Assembly: GCA_944321715.1 (NCBI GenBank)
Contig: CALUMJ010000014.1
Coordinates: 1 to 51,643 of the forward strand
Source: an uncultured Muribaculaceae bacterium
GTDB taxonomy: Bacteria; Bacteroidota; Bacteroidia; Bacteroidales; Muribaculaceae
DNA: 51,643 bases
Direction: 5' to 3'
Shown: positions 25,563 through 35,586 of the stretch, piece after piece
Layout of the letters: every line of letters begins with the position of its first letter
Numbering within the stretch: position 1 is the stretch's first letter
The notes under the pieces: model-generated
The model's input: the letters and a program-made list of their open reading frames with translations, nothing else
Databases searched by the model: none
Told to the model about the DNA's origin: nothing
Translations under genes and position numbers: made by a program

Positions 25563-25786
25563 AGGCTGTGCCGTAAAAACTTAGAAACTATTTTGATTTT
25601 ACATAAATGATTTTATGTGAAGTTCCTTGTCCATTTTTTGAGCGTGCATTCGACCGTTTTTGATTGTTTCTTTCGACGTTCGGTTCACTAAATTTACTCA
25701 AAAAAAACAATCAAAACCGACTCGAAAAATACATCTTAAACCATTGAACAAAAAAGCAAAACAGTTTCTTAATTACGGCACAGCCT
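25563..25786. repeat. 224-base palindromic MITE-like element (AGGCTGTGCCGTAA ends)
   Basis: The gap between the precursor and thioredoxin holds one element. Ends AGGCTGTGCCGTAA (25563-25576) and TTACGGCACAGCCT (25773-25786) are perfect 14-base inverted repeats, extended inward by TTAGAAACTATTTTG versus the inverse of CAAAACAGTTTCTTAA. The centre contains a second inverted pair (CCGTTTTTGATTGTTTCT near 25658 with AAAAACAATCAAAACCG near 25704). No coding potential. A fragment of the right arm recurs at 24150-24201 on the other side of the radical SAM operon. Confidence 0.75.
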
Positions 25787-25808
25787 GATGCTCCGGATTG
25801 GGGCAATG

Positions 25809-26123
25809 TCAAAGTAAGTCCTTGATGTTGGCTTCTATTTCTGATGCCGGACGAGCACCGACCAGACGGCTTACGACTTTCCCGTCTTTGAAGAAGAGCA
25901 ACGTAGGCAGGCCGCTGATTTGGTAGCTTGCTGCAATGTCGTTGTCGTCGTCCAAGTTGTATTTGCCGATTGTCACTTGGCCTTCATACTTTGCGGCGAG
26001 TTCATCGATTACTGGTGCCAGTTTTTTGCACGGGCCGCACCAAGTGGCCCAGAAATCAATGACGACAGGCTTTCCCGATTGGATTTCTTGCTGGGTGTTG
26101 TCGTCGGTAAAAACAAATGCCAT
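25809..26123 (-). CDS. trxA: Thioredoxin
   Basis: A 104-residue thioredoxin with the active site WCGPC in VVIDFWATWCGPCKKLAPVID and the cis-proline block ISGLPTLLFFKDGK. It reduces protein disulfides in the cytoplasm. The ATG giving MAFVFTDDN is chosen because the family starts there; an upstream MITT extension adds nothing recognisable. It lies 31 bases after dnaE on the same strand, so it may be cotranscribed with it. Confidence 0.95.
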   Translation of the reverse strand: MAFVFTDDNTQQEIQSGKPVVIDFWATWCGPCKKLAPVIDELAAKYEGQVTIGKYNLDDDNDIAASYQISGLPTLLFFKDGKVVSRLVGARPASEIEANIKDLL

Positions 26124-26154
26124 AGTTGTAATCAATAATTAAAATTGTTAGTTG

Positions 26155-29100
26155 TCAGTTTATTGAAAATACGATTTCTTCGTTGTTGAGCTTGTTTATT
26201 AAATTGCGTGTGATTGGAATCTTGTATTTCGAGAGGAGTTGCACGCTGTGGCGGCTTTCCTCGTTGGTGATTTCGAAAAACAGGTTGCTGCGGTTCTCGG
26301 TCGATTTGTTCAAGCATGAAAGTAACATTTCGACCAATGCCGCGTTGATGGCCTTTTCGGGCAACTTGATAGTGATGCTTTTCAGCATGTGGCCTTTCAC
26401 GTTTTCGAGCAGGTCGATTGACGATATGTTGAAGTCAACGCGGTCGCTGTATTTGTTCTTTTGATAGGCTCCACGCACGATAATCGGAGTACCGACTACG
26501 CCATATTTGCCAAAGTTGATGAAATTGTTACCGAAAAGGAACATTTCGGCCGAACCAGAGTAATCCTCGATTTTCAAGATGCCATAGTTTGTGCCTCGTT
26601 TTGAAGGTTTCACGGTGTAATCAACCACTATGCCAGCCATGACGAGTTCCTGGTCGAGCTTGTCGGACTTTTCCTTCAAATCTTTAAGATGAGTATTGCA
26701 ACCATACTCGATTTCGACAAAGAACGGGTCGAGCGGGTGTGCCGACAGGTACATGCCCACCAACTCGCGCTCTTTTTCTAACCGCACGATTTCGGGCCAC
26801 TTCTCGGCAACAGGCAGCATAGGGCGCATGGCTTCGATGATGTCGTCGCCACCGAAAAGCGATGTCGCTTGCGATTGTTTGTCGGCTTGGAACTTCTGAC
26901 CATACCGCATGAGCGTTTCCGAGAAAGTTTCGCCTTTGGCATTCTGGACGAAGAAAGTTTCGCGCGATATGTCGTCGAAGCAATCGAATGCTCCCGACAA
27001 GGCAAGAGCTTCGAGAGTCTTGCGGTTGCAGCTTGCGAGGTTGACGCGTTCTACGAAGTCGAATATCGACTTGTATGGGCCGTTGGCATTACGTTCGTCG
27101 ATAATAGCGTTCACGGCATTTAGGCCCACACTCTTGATTCCAGCCAGCCCGAAACGTATATCACCCTTCTTGTTGGCACTGAACGACGTGAAACTTTCGT
27201 TGATGTCGGGGCCTTTGACCTCGATGTGCATCGATTTGCACTCGTCCATGAACTTCGTGAGCTTGTCGATGTCGCTGAAGTTGCGGCTTAGCACTGCCGC
27301 CATGTATTCCGATGGGTAGTTGGCCTTGAGGTAAGCAGTCTGGAATGCCACCCAGCTGTAACAAGTGGCATGGCTCTTGTTGAATGCATAAGAGGCAAAT
27401 TTTTCCCAATCGTGCCATATTTTTTCGAGTACATCTTTGTCGTAGCCACGTTCGGCACCGCCGTTGATGAACTTAGGCTTCAGCGAAGTCAGCTTGTCGA
27501 TTTGTTTTTTGCCCATCGCTTTGCGCAGCACATCAGACTCGCCGCGTGTGAAGCCGGCGAGCAACCTCGACAAGAGCATCACCTGCTCTTGGTAAACGGT
27601 GATTCCATAAGTGTCTTTCAAGTATTTTTCCATCACAGGGATGTCATACTCGATAGGCTTTTCGCCTTTTTTGCGCTTGATGAAGTCGGGGATATACTCC
27701 ATTGGCCCTGGGCGGTACAGGGCATTCATGGCGATGAGGTCTTCAAATGTGCTTGGTTGCAGCTCGATAAGGTATTTTTGCATACCTGCCGATTCAAACT
27801 GAAACGTGCCAGTGGTGCGACCTTCGCAATAAAGTTGGTAGGTTTTTGGGTCGTTGATGTCGATGTGGTCGATGTCGAGGTCGAAGCCGTGCGTCACTTT
27901 GATATTGGCGATAGCCTCTTTTATAATCGACAATGTTTTCAGGCCCAAGAAGTCCATTTTAATTAGGCCGGTTGACTCGATAACGCTGCCTTCATACTGC
28001 GTGACAAGCATTTTGCTGCCATCCTTGTCGGGTGCAGTGCTTACAGGCACCCAGTCGGTGATGTCGTCGCGCCCGATGATTACGCCGCAGGCGTGTACGC
28101 CAGTGTTGCGCACGTTGCCTTCGAGAGCCTCGGCATATTTGATGGTTTCGACGATGGTGGCATTCGAACTGTTAAGCTCGGCTTGGAACTCGGGGAAACA
28201 TTTTAGGCAGTTCTTGATGGTGACCTTGTATTTTTTCCCTTTGTCGTCCTCTGGCATGTCGTTGGGGCGGCTCGGAATGAATTTTGCAAGTCTGTCGCTC
28301 TCGGGCAGCGGCAAGTCTTCGACACGTGCCACGTCCTTGATAGCCATCTTTGCAGCCATTGTGCCGTATGTGATGATGTGTGCCACCTTTTCGGCACCAT
28401 ATTTCTCGGTGACGTATTTCAACACTTTGGCTCGCCCGTCGTCGTCAAAGTCAATGTCTATATCGGGCAATGATATTCGGTCGGGATTCAGGAAGCGTTC
28501 AAACAGCAGGTCATATTTGATTGGGTCGATTTGCGTTATACCGAGGCAATATGCGACAGCCGAGCCGGCGGCCGAGCCACGGCCGGGGCCTACCGACACG
28601 CCCATTTGGCGAGCGGCGGATATGAAGTCTTGCACAATAAGGAAATAGCCGGGGAACCCCATGTTCTTGATGGTGTCGAGTTCAAAGTCGATACGCTCGC
28701 GATGCTCGTTGTCGATATTGTCGCCCCACACCCGTTTGGCTCCTTCATATACAAGGTGTCGCAGATAGTCGTTGTTGTCGGTGAAGCCGTCGGGTAGCGG
28801 GAAATTGGGAAGAATAGGGTCGTGGTCGATTGAGTAGAACTCGGTCTTGTCGAGCAATTCAAGTGTGTTGCTCAATGCTTCGGGAAAATCAGGGAAGATT
28901 TCATTCATTTCTTCCTGGGTTTTCATCCATTCTTGTTTGGAATAAAGCATTCGCTTGGGGTCGTTGAGCGTTTTGCCCGTTGACACGCATATAAGTCGGT
29001 CGTGAGCTTCGGCATCGGCCTCGTTGACGAAATGCACGTCGTTGGTACATACAAGTTTGATTCCGAGTTCTTCGGAAAACTGTTTCAGCACAGCGTTCAC

Positions 29101-29805
29101 CTCTTGCTGCAAAGTGAACGTTTCGTGGTTGGCTCGCGGCACAGTTGCCTTGTGCCGTTGTAGCTCAAGGTAATAGTCGTCGCCAAATATGCTTTTGAAC
29201 CATTTTGCAGCTTCGCGGGCTTCGTCGATTTGCCCGTTCAGTATGAGTTTTGGTATTTCGCCTCCGAGGCACGCCGAACACACCATGAGTCCCTCGTGGT
29301 ATCGTTCGAGGTTTTCCTTGTCGGTTCGTGGGTGCGAATAGAAACCGTCGGTCCATGCCTTGGAAACAAGCTTCACCAGATTATGGTATCCTGTGAGGTT
29401 TTTTGCCAGAACTATCAAGTGCCGTCCGGTGTCGTGTTTCGACGTATGGTCGTAAAGCGATTTTTCGGCAACATACATTTCACAGCCGAAGATAGGCTTG
29501 AACAGCCGTTCTTGCGCTTCGGCGATTTTGGCTTTCAACTCGTTGATATTTTCCTCGTTTGGGCTATCGCTGTTCTCGGCTTCGGCAAGCTCTTTCTTCA
29601 GGTTCTTGATTTCCTTGTTGGTATCGGCATTCTTTTTTGTGCAGTAGTTGAAAAATTCCTTTATGCCGAACATGTTGCCATGGTCGGTTAAGGCGATGCC
29701 TTTCATTCCGTTGGCTATGGCTTTATCGACGAGAGCAGGAATAGAGGCCTGCCCGTCGAGAACCGAGTATTGCGAGTGTACGTGAAGATGTATAAACGGT
29801 TGCAT
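26155..29805 (-). CDS. dnaE: DNA polymerase III alpha subunit
   Basis: A 1216-residue replicative polymerase. The N-terminal PHP domain starts FIHLHVHSQYSVLDGQAS. The palm carries PDIDIDFDDDGR (catalytic aspartates, about residues 440-450) and GPGRGSAAGS before it; NALYRPGPMEYIPDFIKRKKG and KSHATCYSWVAFQTAYLKANYP are typical finger-domain blocks. Helix-hairpin-helix and OB-fold regions occupy the last quarter (YGILKIEDYSGSAEMFLFG). A possible promoter lies at 29832-29862. Normal full length for the family. Confidence 0.97.
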   Translation of the reverse strand: MQPFIHLHVHSQYSVLDGQASIPALVDKAIANGMKGIALTDHGNMFGIKEFFNYCTKKNADTNKEIKNLKKELAEAENSDSPNEENINELKAKIAEAQERLFKPIFGCEMYVAEKSLYDHTSKHDTGRHLIVLAKNLTGYHNLVKLVSKAWTDGFYSHPRTDKENLERYHEGLMVCSACLGGEIPKLILNGQIDEAREAAKWFKSIFGDDYYLELQRHKATVPRANHETFTLQQEVNAVLKQFSEELGIKLVCTNDVHFVNEADAEAHDRLICVSTGKTLNDPKRMLYSKQEWMKTQEEMNEIFPDFPEALSNTLELLDKTEFYSIDHDPILPNFPLPDGFTDNNDYLRHLVYEGAKRVWGDNIDNEHRERIDFELDTIKNMGFPGYFLIVQDFISAARQMGVSVGPGRGSAAGSAVAYCLGITQIDPIKYDLLFERFLNPDRISLPDIDIDFDDDGRAKVLKYVTEKYGAEKVAHIITYGTMAAKMAIKDVARVEDLPLPESDRLAKFIPSRPNDMPEDDKGKKYKVTIKNCLKCFPEFQAELNSSNATIVETIKYAEALEGNVRNTGVHACGVIIGRDDITDWVPVSTAPDKDGSKMLVTQYEGSVIESTGLIKMDFLGLKTLSIIKEAIANIKVTHGFDLDIDHIDINDPKTYQLYCEGRTTGTFQFESAGMQKYLIELQPSTFEDLIAMNALYRPGPMEYIPDFIKRKKGEKPIEYDIPVMEKYLKDTYGITVYQEQVMLLSRLLAGFTRGESDVLRKAMGKKQIDKLTSLKPKFINGGAERGYDKDVLEKIWHDWEKFASYAFNKSHATCYSWVAFQTAYLKANYPSEYMAAVLSRNFSDIDKLTKFMDECKSMHIEVKGPDINESFTSFSANKKGDIRFGLAGIKSVGLNAVNAIIDERNANGPYKSIFDFVERVNLASCNRKTLEALALSGAFDCFDDISRETFFVQNAKGETFSETLMRYGQKFQADKQSQATSLFGGDDIIEAMRPMLPVAEKWPEIVRLEKERELVGMYLSAHPLDPFFVEIEYGCNTHLKDLKEKSDKLDQELVMAGIVVDYTVKPSKRGTNYGILKIEDYSGSAEMFLFGNNFINFGKYGVVGTPIIVRGAYQKNKYSDRVDFNISSIDLLENVKGHMLKSITIKLPEKAINAALVEMLLSCLNKSTENRSNLFFEITNEESRHSVQLLSKYKIPITRNLINKLNNEEIVFSIN

Positions 29806-29831
29806 ATTGTTGACACTGAAAAATTGTGCCG

Positions 29832-29862
29832 TAAAATTAGCAAATACCCATTACTTGCAAAA
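29832..29862 (-). promoter_or_regulatory. Possible promoter of dnaE
   Basis: On the minus strand TTTTG (29858-29862), an 18-base gap and TAATTTTA (29832-29839) approximate the Bacteroidales consensus, with one mismatch in the -7 box, 27 bases upstream of the dnaE start. Confidence 0.4.
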
Positions 29863-29944
29863 CTCTTTAGAGCTAAACTTATTAACAATGAATTAATGTG
29901 TTGGTAATTAGAAGGTTGTGTGCGCGTTGTTTTTTGTGTGGGGG

Positions 29945-30376
29945 CTACGGTCGCCTGTTGTTGTATTGACGACTTTGCAGATAGTCATTGAGTATGATGG
30001 TGGCGGCGATGGTATCGACTACGGCTTTATCGCGACGGTCCATTTTTTTCATTCCGCCATCGAGCATAGAGCGGTGGGCGAGTGTCGATGTGAACCGTTC
30101 GTCGAACATTTCCACAGGGATACTGGGTAACTCCCGGTGCAGTCGGTTGAGGAATGGCTTCAGATATTGCACACTCTCGCTGGGCTGCCCGTTGAGCTGC
30201 CGCGGCATACCTACAACGATTAATTCCACCGGTTCTTTTGCTATATATTCTTTCAAGAAGTCGATTACTTTTGCCGTAGGTACGGTTGCAATGCCATTGG
30301 CCACGATTTTTAAAATGTCGGTGGCGGCAATGCCTGTGCGTTTGCGTCCGAAATCTATTGATATTATGCGTCCCAT
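29945..30376 (-). CDS. ruvX: Holliday junction resolvase-like protein (RuvX/YqgF)
   Basis: A 143-residue RNase H-fold protein starting MGRIISIDFGRKRTGIAATD, which contains the first catalytic Asp, with ELIVVGMPRQLNGQPSES, VEMFDERFTSTLAHR and MDRRDKAVVDTIAATIIL, all standard YqgF motifs. It is linked to pre-16S rRNA end processing. A longer start at 30424 is rejected because the family begins at MGR. Confidence 0.93.
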   Translation of the reverse strand: MGRIISIDFGRKRTGIAATDILKIVANGIATVPTAKVIDFLKEYIAKEPVELIVVGMPRQLNGQPSESVQYLKPFLNRLHRELPSIPVEMFDERFTSTLAHRSMLDGGMKKMDRRDKAVVDTIAATIILNDYLQSRQYNNRRP

Positions 30377-30731
30377 GATGCAAAGGTAAGCAATCTCGCT
30401 GGAATTGATTGCAAGTGAGTACAAGTAAAAAGATTAAATTAGACTGGCACGCTATTTTGTAAGTGATTGCGCTTGCAATGTGTGTTGTGTGGGTGACTTG
30501 TTTATTGGAGTGTTAAAATTAACTTTTTGTCGATTATTGAATTTCAACATGGGTCTTGATTAAATTCGGCCATTTTGTGATAAAAGCTAAAAATATCGAC
30601 TAACTGGCGCTAAATTAATGCGAAGCAGTGAAAGTTGTTAACAAATCGTATAAGGAGTTATCTTTGTAGGTGGTGCTAAGGTGTTAAATCAACTTTTGAT
30701 TGCATGAAATGTCAGCGTTTAATCTATTGTG

Positions 30732-30763
30732 TTTTGTGGAGATATGCGGTAATTGTAATTTTG
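30732..30763 (+). promoter_or_regulatory. Promoter of the TolC/MacAB operon
   Basis: TTTTG (30732-30736), exactly 19 bases, TAATTTTG (30756-30763), 41 bases before the tolC start. A second weaker -7-like box TATCTTTG occurs near 30660 with a TTG about 21 bases upstream. The remaining 428-base gap (30377-30804) is AT-rich and shows no other feature. Confidence 0.75.
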
Positions 30764-30804
30764 TGTCGAAATATATGAATTGGCTAATATATACTATTTA
30801 AACT

Positions 30805-32202
30805 ATGCAGACAATAAAAACATGTGCAATTGGAATGGCTTTGACTTACGCTTTTTGTTGCGGGCCGGTTATGGCGCAACAAGTGTCGGCGGATACCGCC
30901 AGCGTGCAGCAATTGCCACAGTCTTGGTCGTTTAATGAGTGTGTGGAGTATGCAAAAGCCAATAACATCGACTTGCGTCAATCGATGTTGACAAGGGAGT
31001 CGAGTGGTTATGACTTGGAAGCAGCACAAGGTCAGTGGCTACCAACGTTTAATTTTTCCACATCGCACAGTTTGAGCAATTACCCAAGTCCTGCTGGTGG
31101 AAATTTTTCATACGATGAGAACAACGGTACATTGACTTCCATCAGCAAGAATACCTACAATGGCAGTTACAGCATTACGGGTGGCTGGACTATATATAAC
31201 GGGAACCAACGCCGTAACAATATCAAACGCAACGAGTTGCAGAATGATATAAACGACATGGCGATAGAGCAATTGAACAACTCGCTCGAAACGCAGATTC
31301 TCAATTATTACTTGCAAATTCTTTATGCGCGCGAGGCTATCGACATCGCCCGCCAGTCGCTCGAAGTGAGCGAGGCGCAGATGAAGCGCGGCGAGGAATT
31401 GATGAATGCGGGGTCGATGTCGAGGGTGGATTATGTGCAGCTTGAGTCGCAGTACCAGACCGATAAATACAATGTGGTGACGGCCGAAAGCAACTATGAA
31501 ACATATAAAACGCAGCTGAAACAGCTGCTCGAACTGGGCATAGACTATGATATGCAAATCGACAGCATAGCTTTTGGCGATGAGATGATTTTGCAGCCGC
31601 TTCCCGACAAGGTGGAAGTGTACAACACTGCCATCGCTTGGTTGCCCGAAGTGCAACAGAGCGCATTGCAGCAAGACATGAGCGAACTTGACATAAAAAT
31701 AGCCAAGTCGGGATATTTGCCTACAATCTCGCTCAACGGGTCGGTGGGTACCGGAACCAATTCATCGAGCGATTTCTCGTTTGGCAGCCAAATGAAGCAT
31801 AATTTCAATGAACAGATAGGTGTCACCCTTTCAATCCCGATTTTTGATGCCAAGCAGACGAAGACTGAAGTGGCAAAGGCTCGCATCGACAAGATGAATA
31901 CCATCCTTGATTATCGCAGCTTGCTTAACGACGTGGCGCAAACCATAGAGAGTGCCTACCTCGACGCCCGCAATTCGCAGGCGCAGTATGCCAGCAGCAA
32001 GGAAGCTGTGCGGAGTGCCGAGCTTACCGACGAGTTGACTAATGAACAATTCAAACTCGGAATGGTCAACACGCTCGACTTGCTGTCGTCGCACAACGCA
32101 TTGCTCACGGCAAGGGTACAACTGTTGCAGGCCAAATACATGGCTTTGCTTAACTTGAAGATGCTCGACTATTATCAGCACAAAGGCATAACACTGCCAT
32201 GA
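30805..32202 (+). CDS. TolC-family outer-membrane efflux protein
   Basis: A 465-residue protein with a signal peptide (to about VMAQQ) and two TolC/OEP repeats, recognised by the starts WSFNECVEYAKANNIDLRQSMLTRES and the second-half GYLPTISLNGSVGTGT, LSIPIFDAKQTKTEVAKARI and LTDELTNEQFKLGMVNTLDLLSSHNALLTAR. It forms the trimeric exit duct of a tripartite pump. First gene of an operon with a MacA-like adaptor and MacB-like transporter. Confidence 0.93.
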   Translation: MQTIKTCAIGMALTYAFCCGPVMAQQVSADTASVQQLPQSWSFNECVEYAKANNIDLRQSMLTRESSGYDLEAAQGQWLPTFNFSTSHSLSNYPSPAGGNFSYDENNGTLTSISKNTYNGSYSITGGWTIYNGNQRRNNIKRNELQNDINDMAIEQLNNSLETQILNYYLQILYAREAIDIARQSLEVSEAQMKRGEELMNAGSMSRVDYVQLESQYQTDKYNVVTAESNYETYKTQLKQLLELGIDYDMQIDSIAFGDEMILQPLPDKVEVYNTAIAWLPEVQQSALQQDMSELDIKIAKSGYLPTISLNGSVGTGTNSSSDFSFGSQMKHNFNEQIGVTLSIPIFDAKQTKTEVAKARIDKMNTILDYRSLLNDVAQTIESAYLDARNSQAQYASSKEAVRSAELTDELTNEQFKLGMVNTLDLLSSHNALLTARVQLLQAKYMALLNLKMLDYYQHKGITLP

Positions 32203-32245
32203 TGCAATTCACATATATTTAAAAGAAAAAACGAAAAAACAATAT

Positions 32246-33514
32246 ATGAAAATGAAACGCAGTATTTCATTGTACAGGCCTAAAATAATGGCGGCAGCAG
32301 GAGTGTCGCTTATTATGGCGGTAGCCTCCTGCTCGAAAAAGGAGAATGTGAGTTTGCAAACCGCCACTGTGTCGAAGGGCGAAATCACAGAATCGGTGAC
32401 GGCAACCGGCACGCTTGAATGTGTAACGCAGGTTGACGTCGGTACGCAGGTAACAGGCATCGTGTCGAAATTATATGCCGACTTTAATTCGATAGTCACC
32501 CAAGGGCAGTTGATTGCCGAAATCGACAAGACGACGCTCGAAGCCGACTTGAAGTCGGCCGACGCGCAACTTGAAAGTGCACGCTTGGACTATGAGTATA
32601 ACAAGAAGAACTATGAGCGCGATGAAGCCTTGCACCAAAAGCAGCTTATCAGCGACTATGAATATGAAACGAGCCTGCACACCTACTTGGTGTCGAAAGC
32701 CGATTACGAGCGCATGCAGGCCAACCGCATTTCGGCTGCGCGCAACTTGAGTTATGCCGAGATTACTTCGCCAATGGACGGGATAGTGATTTCGCGCGAG
32801 GTGGAAATAGGGCAGACGGTGGTTTCCAATATGGAAGTAGCCAACTTGTACACCATAGGCGACCTCGATAAAATGCAAGTTGTGGCCGATGTCGATGAGG
32901 CCGATATAGGTTCGGTAAAAGAGGGGCAGAATGCACAGTTCACAGTAGATGCGTACCCCGACGACGTTTTTTATGGGAAAGTAACGCAAGTTCGCATAAG
33001 CCCTACTACCGACTCTAACGTCACCACATACGAGGTGCTTATAAGCACGTCTAACCCCGACCACAAGCTAATTCCGGGTCTGACTGCCAATGTGACTATC
33101 AAGGTAACAGAAGTGAAAGACGTTATGACGTTGCCAATCAAAGTGCTGCGTTTCAGCCCAATGGAATTTGCCAATGCCGAGGGATTGCCTGTGGCAGAGG
33201 ATATGCCCACGCCTCCGAATGGCGCAGAACCCGACGGGGAAATTCCCGACCCGACCATTGTGACCGACGATGCGCATCGCTTAGTGTGGGTGCTGACCGA
33301 CGATAACCGGCTTGTTCCTACCGAAATAGAAATGGGCGTGGAAAATGGCATAAACGTGGAAGTAAAAAGCGGCTTGAACGTGGGCGACAAAGTGGCGTTG
33401 CAATATACCACCGAGGTCCTTGAAGAGGAAACGTCGGGTGGTGAGAGCAATCCGTTCATGCCTACACCTCCGGGTCGTGATAAGAAAGGCAAGGATAAAG
33501 AAAAAGGAGAATAA
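32246..33514 (+). CDS. MacA-like periplasmic adaptor (membrane fusion protein)
   Basis: A 422-residue lipoprotein-like adaptor; the N-terminus has a hydrophobic segment and VASCSKKEN, a lipobox Cys. A split lipoyl domain (VDVGTQVTGIVSKLYADFNSIVTQGQLIAEID and ITSPMDGIVISREVEIGQTV), a coiled-coil hairpin between them (about 95-150), and beta-barrel blocks follow. A Pro/Gly-rich insertion (DMPTPPNGAEPDGEIPDPTIV) lies in the membrane-proximal part, and the tail is very basic. It links the MacB-like transporter to the TolC duct. It lies 43 bases after the TolC gene. Confidence 0.92.
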   Translation: MKMKRSISLYRPKIMAAAGVSLIMAVASCSKKENVSLQTATVSKGEITESVTATGTLECVTQVDVGTQVTGIVSKLYADFNSIVTQGQLIAEIDKTTLEADLKSADAQLESARLDYEYNKKNYERDEALHQKQLISDYEYETSLHTYLVSKADYERMQANRISAARNLSYAEITSPMDGIVISREVEIGQTVVSNMEVANLYTIGDLDKMQVVADVDEADIGSVKEGQNAQFTVDAYPDDVFYGKVTQVRISPTTDSNVTTYEVLISTSNPDHKLIPGLTANVTIKVTEVKDVMTLPIKVLRFSPMEFANAEGLPVAEDMPTPPNGAEPDGEIPDPTIVTDDAHRLVWVLTDDNRLVPTEIEMGVENGINVEVKSGLNVGDKVALQYTTEVLEEETSGGESNPFMPTPPGRDKKGKDKEKGE

Positions 33515-33567
33515 GCTATCATCACAAATTAAAGTTTTTAGGACTCTGTCTTTCTTTTAAGTAATCT

Positions 33568-34314
33568 ATGGAAAGGAAAGAAATAATAAGATTGGAAGGT
33601 ATAAGACGCAACTTCAAGGTTGGCAACGAGGAGGTACATGCGTTGCGCGGCGTGTCGTTTACCATTTACGATGGCGAGTTTGTGACCATCATGGGTACAT
33701 CGGGGTCGGGCAAGTCCACATTGCTCAACTTGCTGGGTTGCCTTGATACTCCTACAAAGGGGGAGTATTACCTCGATGGAATATCGGTACGCACCATGGG
33801 CAAGAACGACAGGGCAAAACTGCGCAACCGCAAGATAGGCTTTGTGTTCCAAAACTACAACTTGCTGCCGAAGACAACTGCACTTGAAAACGTCGAACTG
33901 CCGCTGCTGTACAACAGCAATGTATCGGCCCGCGAGCGGGCACGGCGTGCCACTGTGGCACTTGAGCAAGTGGGGCTCCACGACCGCATGTACCACAAGT
34001 CAAACCAGATGTCGGGCGGCCAGCAACAGCGTGTGGCTATTGCGCGGGCATTGGTCAACGACCCTGTATTGATACTTGCCGACGAGGCGACAGGAAACCT
34101 CGACACCCGCACGTCGTATAGCATACTTGTCCTTTTCCAGAAGTTGCACCAGTTGGGCAGGACTATCATATTTGTGACTCATAATCCCGAGTTGTCGCAA
34201 TTCAGCAGCCGCAACATAGTGTTGCGCGATGGTAAAATTGTCAGTGACGAGGTGAATACCAATATTCGTTCGGCGCAAGAAGTGTATGACTCATTGCCGC
34301 GCGAGGAGGATTGA
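33568..34314 (+). CDS. MacB-like ABC transporter ATP-binding protein
   Basis: A 248-residue ATPase of the LolD/MacB group: Walker [10 protein letters not shown] (residues 43-51), Q-loop [24 protein letters not shown], signature [15 protein letters not shown], Walker [13 protein letters not shown] and switch His in VTHNPEL. It powers the permease encoded just downstream. In many MacB proteins both parts are one chain; here they are separate genes. Confidence 0.95.
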   Translation: MERKEIIRLEGIRRNFKVGNEEVHALRGVSFTIYDGEFVTIMGTSGSGKSTLLNLLGCLDTPTKGEYYLDGISVRTMGKNDRAKLRNRKIGFVFQNYNLLPKTTALENVELPLLYNSNVSARERARRATVALEQVGLHDRMYHKSNQMSGGQQQRVAIARALVNDPVLILADEATGNLDTRTSYSILVLFQKLHQLGRTIIFVTHNPELSQFSSRNIVLRDGKIVSDEVNTNIRSAQEVYDSLPREED

Positions 34315-34365
34315 TTCAGTGTTGATTCATAAGTCTGTGTCAAAAATGAGTAAATTTTAAGAATA

Positions 34366-35586
34366 ATGAATTTAGCAAATCTGTTTAAAATAGCACTCAA
34401 GGCATTAAGCAACAATAAGATGCGATGCTTCCTCACAATGCTTGGTATTATCATTGGCGTGGCGTCGGTCATCACAATGCTTGCCATAGGCCAAGGGTCG
34501 AAGGAGAGCATCCGCGCCCAGATTTCGGAGATGGGGTCAAACATGATAATGATAATGCCCGGTGGTGACATGCGAGGCGGTGTGCGCCAGAGTGCCGAAG
34601 ACATGCAGACGCTGAAGATGGCCGATTACGAGAGCATACGCAGCCAGTGTGACCATGTGGTGGGCGTGTCGCCCAATGTGAGTAGCTCGGGGCAGTATGT
34701 CAACGGCAACAACAACTACCCGTCGTCAATCAATGGCGTGACGAGCGACTACCTTGACATCAGGCGGCTCACGGTGGCAGAGGGGAATGTCTTTACCGAC
34801 CGTGACGTGCAGACCGCTGCGAAGGTGTGCATAATAGGGCAGACGATTGTCGATGAGCTGTTTCCCAATGGCGACAGCCCCATAGGCAAGGTGATACGCT
34901 TCGACAAGTTGCCGCTCACGGTAATCGGAGTCCTTGAGGCCAAGGGTTACAACAGCATGGGGCAGGACCAGGACGACATAGTGCTTGCACCCTATACGAC
35001 AGTGATGAAGCGCGTGCTTGCCATCGATTACATACAAGGCATAATATGCTCGGCCACTTCGGAGAGCTACACCGATACCGCTATCGACGAGATAACCAAC
35101 GTGCTGCGCACCAATCACAAGCTCAAAGCTGCCGACGATGACGACTTCACAATCCATTCGCAGCAGGAACTTAGCAACATGCTCAGCTCGACGAGCGACA
35201 TGATGACCACCCTGCTGGCGTGCATAGCCGGCATATCGTTGCTCGTTGGTGGCATAGGCATCATGAATATAATGTATGTGTCGGTGACCGAGCGCACACG
35301 TGAGATAGGGTTGCGCATGAGCATCGGGGCACGTGGCATCGACATCTTGTCGCAATTCCTCATCGAGTCGGTAATAATCAGCATCACCGGTGGCGTGATA
35401 GGCATCCTCATAGGCTGTACAGCGGCTTTCGTGGTGAAAGGCATATTGAACTGGCCTATTGCCATACAAGCCTATTCGGTAGTGCTGTCGTTCCTTGTAT
35501 GTACGTTCACGGGAGTGTTCTTTGGCTGGTATCCGGCCAAGAAAGCGTCTAACCTTGACCCAATAGAAGCCTTGCGATATGAATAA
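34366..35586 (+). CDS. MacB-like ABC transporter permease
   Basis: A 406-residue permease with the MacB/FtsX topology: a first helix (LTMLGIIIGVASVITMLAIG) after MRCFL, a periplasmic domain of about 230 residues (MacB_PCD), then three helices (LLACIAGISLLVGGIGIMNIMYVSVTERTREIGLRMSIGA, FLIESVIISITGGVIGILIG, YSVVLSFLVCTFTGVFFGWYPAKKASNLDPIEALRYE). Such mechanotransmission pumps export peptides, macrolides or siderophores from the periplasm. Its stop overlaps the kinase start by 8 bases, tying regulation to transport. Confidence 0.94.
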   Translation: MNLANLFKIALKALSNNKMRCFLTMLGIIIGVASVITMLAIGQGSKESIRAQISEMGSNMIMIMPGGDMRGGVRQSAEDMQTLKMADYESIRSQCDHVVGVSPNVSSSGQYVNGNNNYPSSINGVTSDYLDIRRLTVAEGNVFTDRDVQTAAKVCIIGQTIVDELFPNGDSPIGKVIRFDKLPLTVIGVLEAKGYNSMGQDQDDIVLAPYTTVMKRVLAIDYIQGIICSATSESYTDTAIDEITNVLRTNHKLKAADDDDFTIHSQQELSNMLSSTSDMMTTLLACIAGISLLVGGIGIMNIMYVSVTERTREIGLRMSIGARGIDILSQFLIESVIISITGGVIGILIGCTAAFVVKGILNWPIAIQAYSVVLSFLVCTFTGVFFGWYPAKKASNLDPIEALRYE

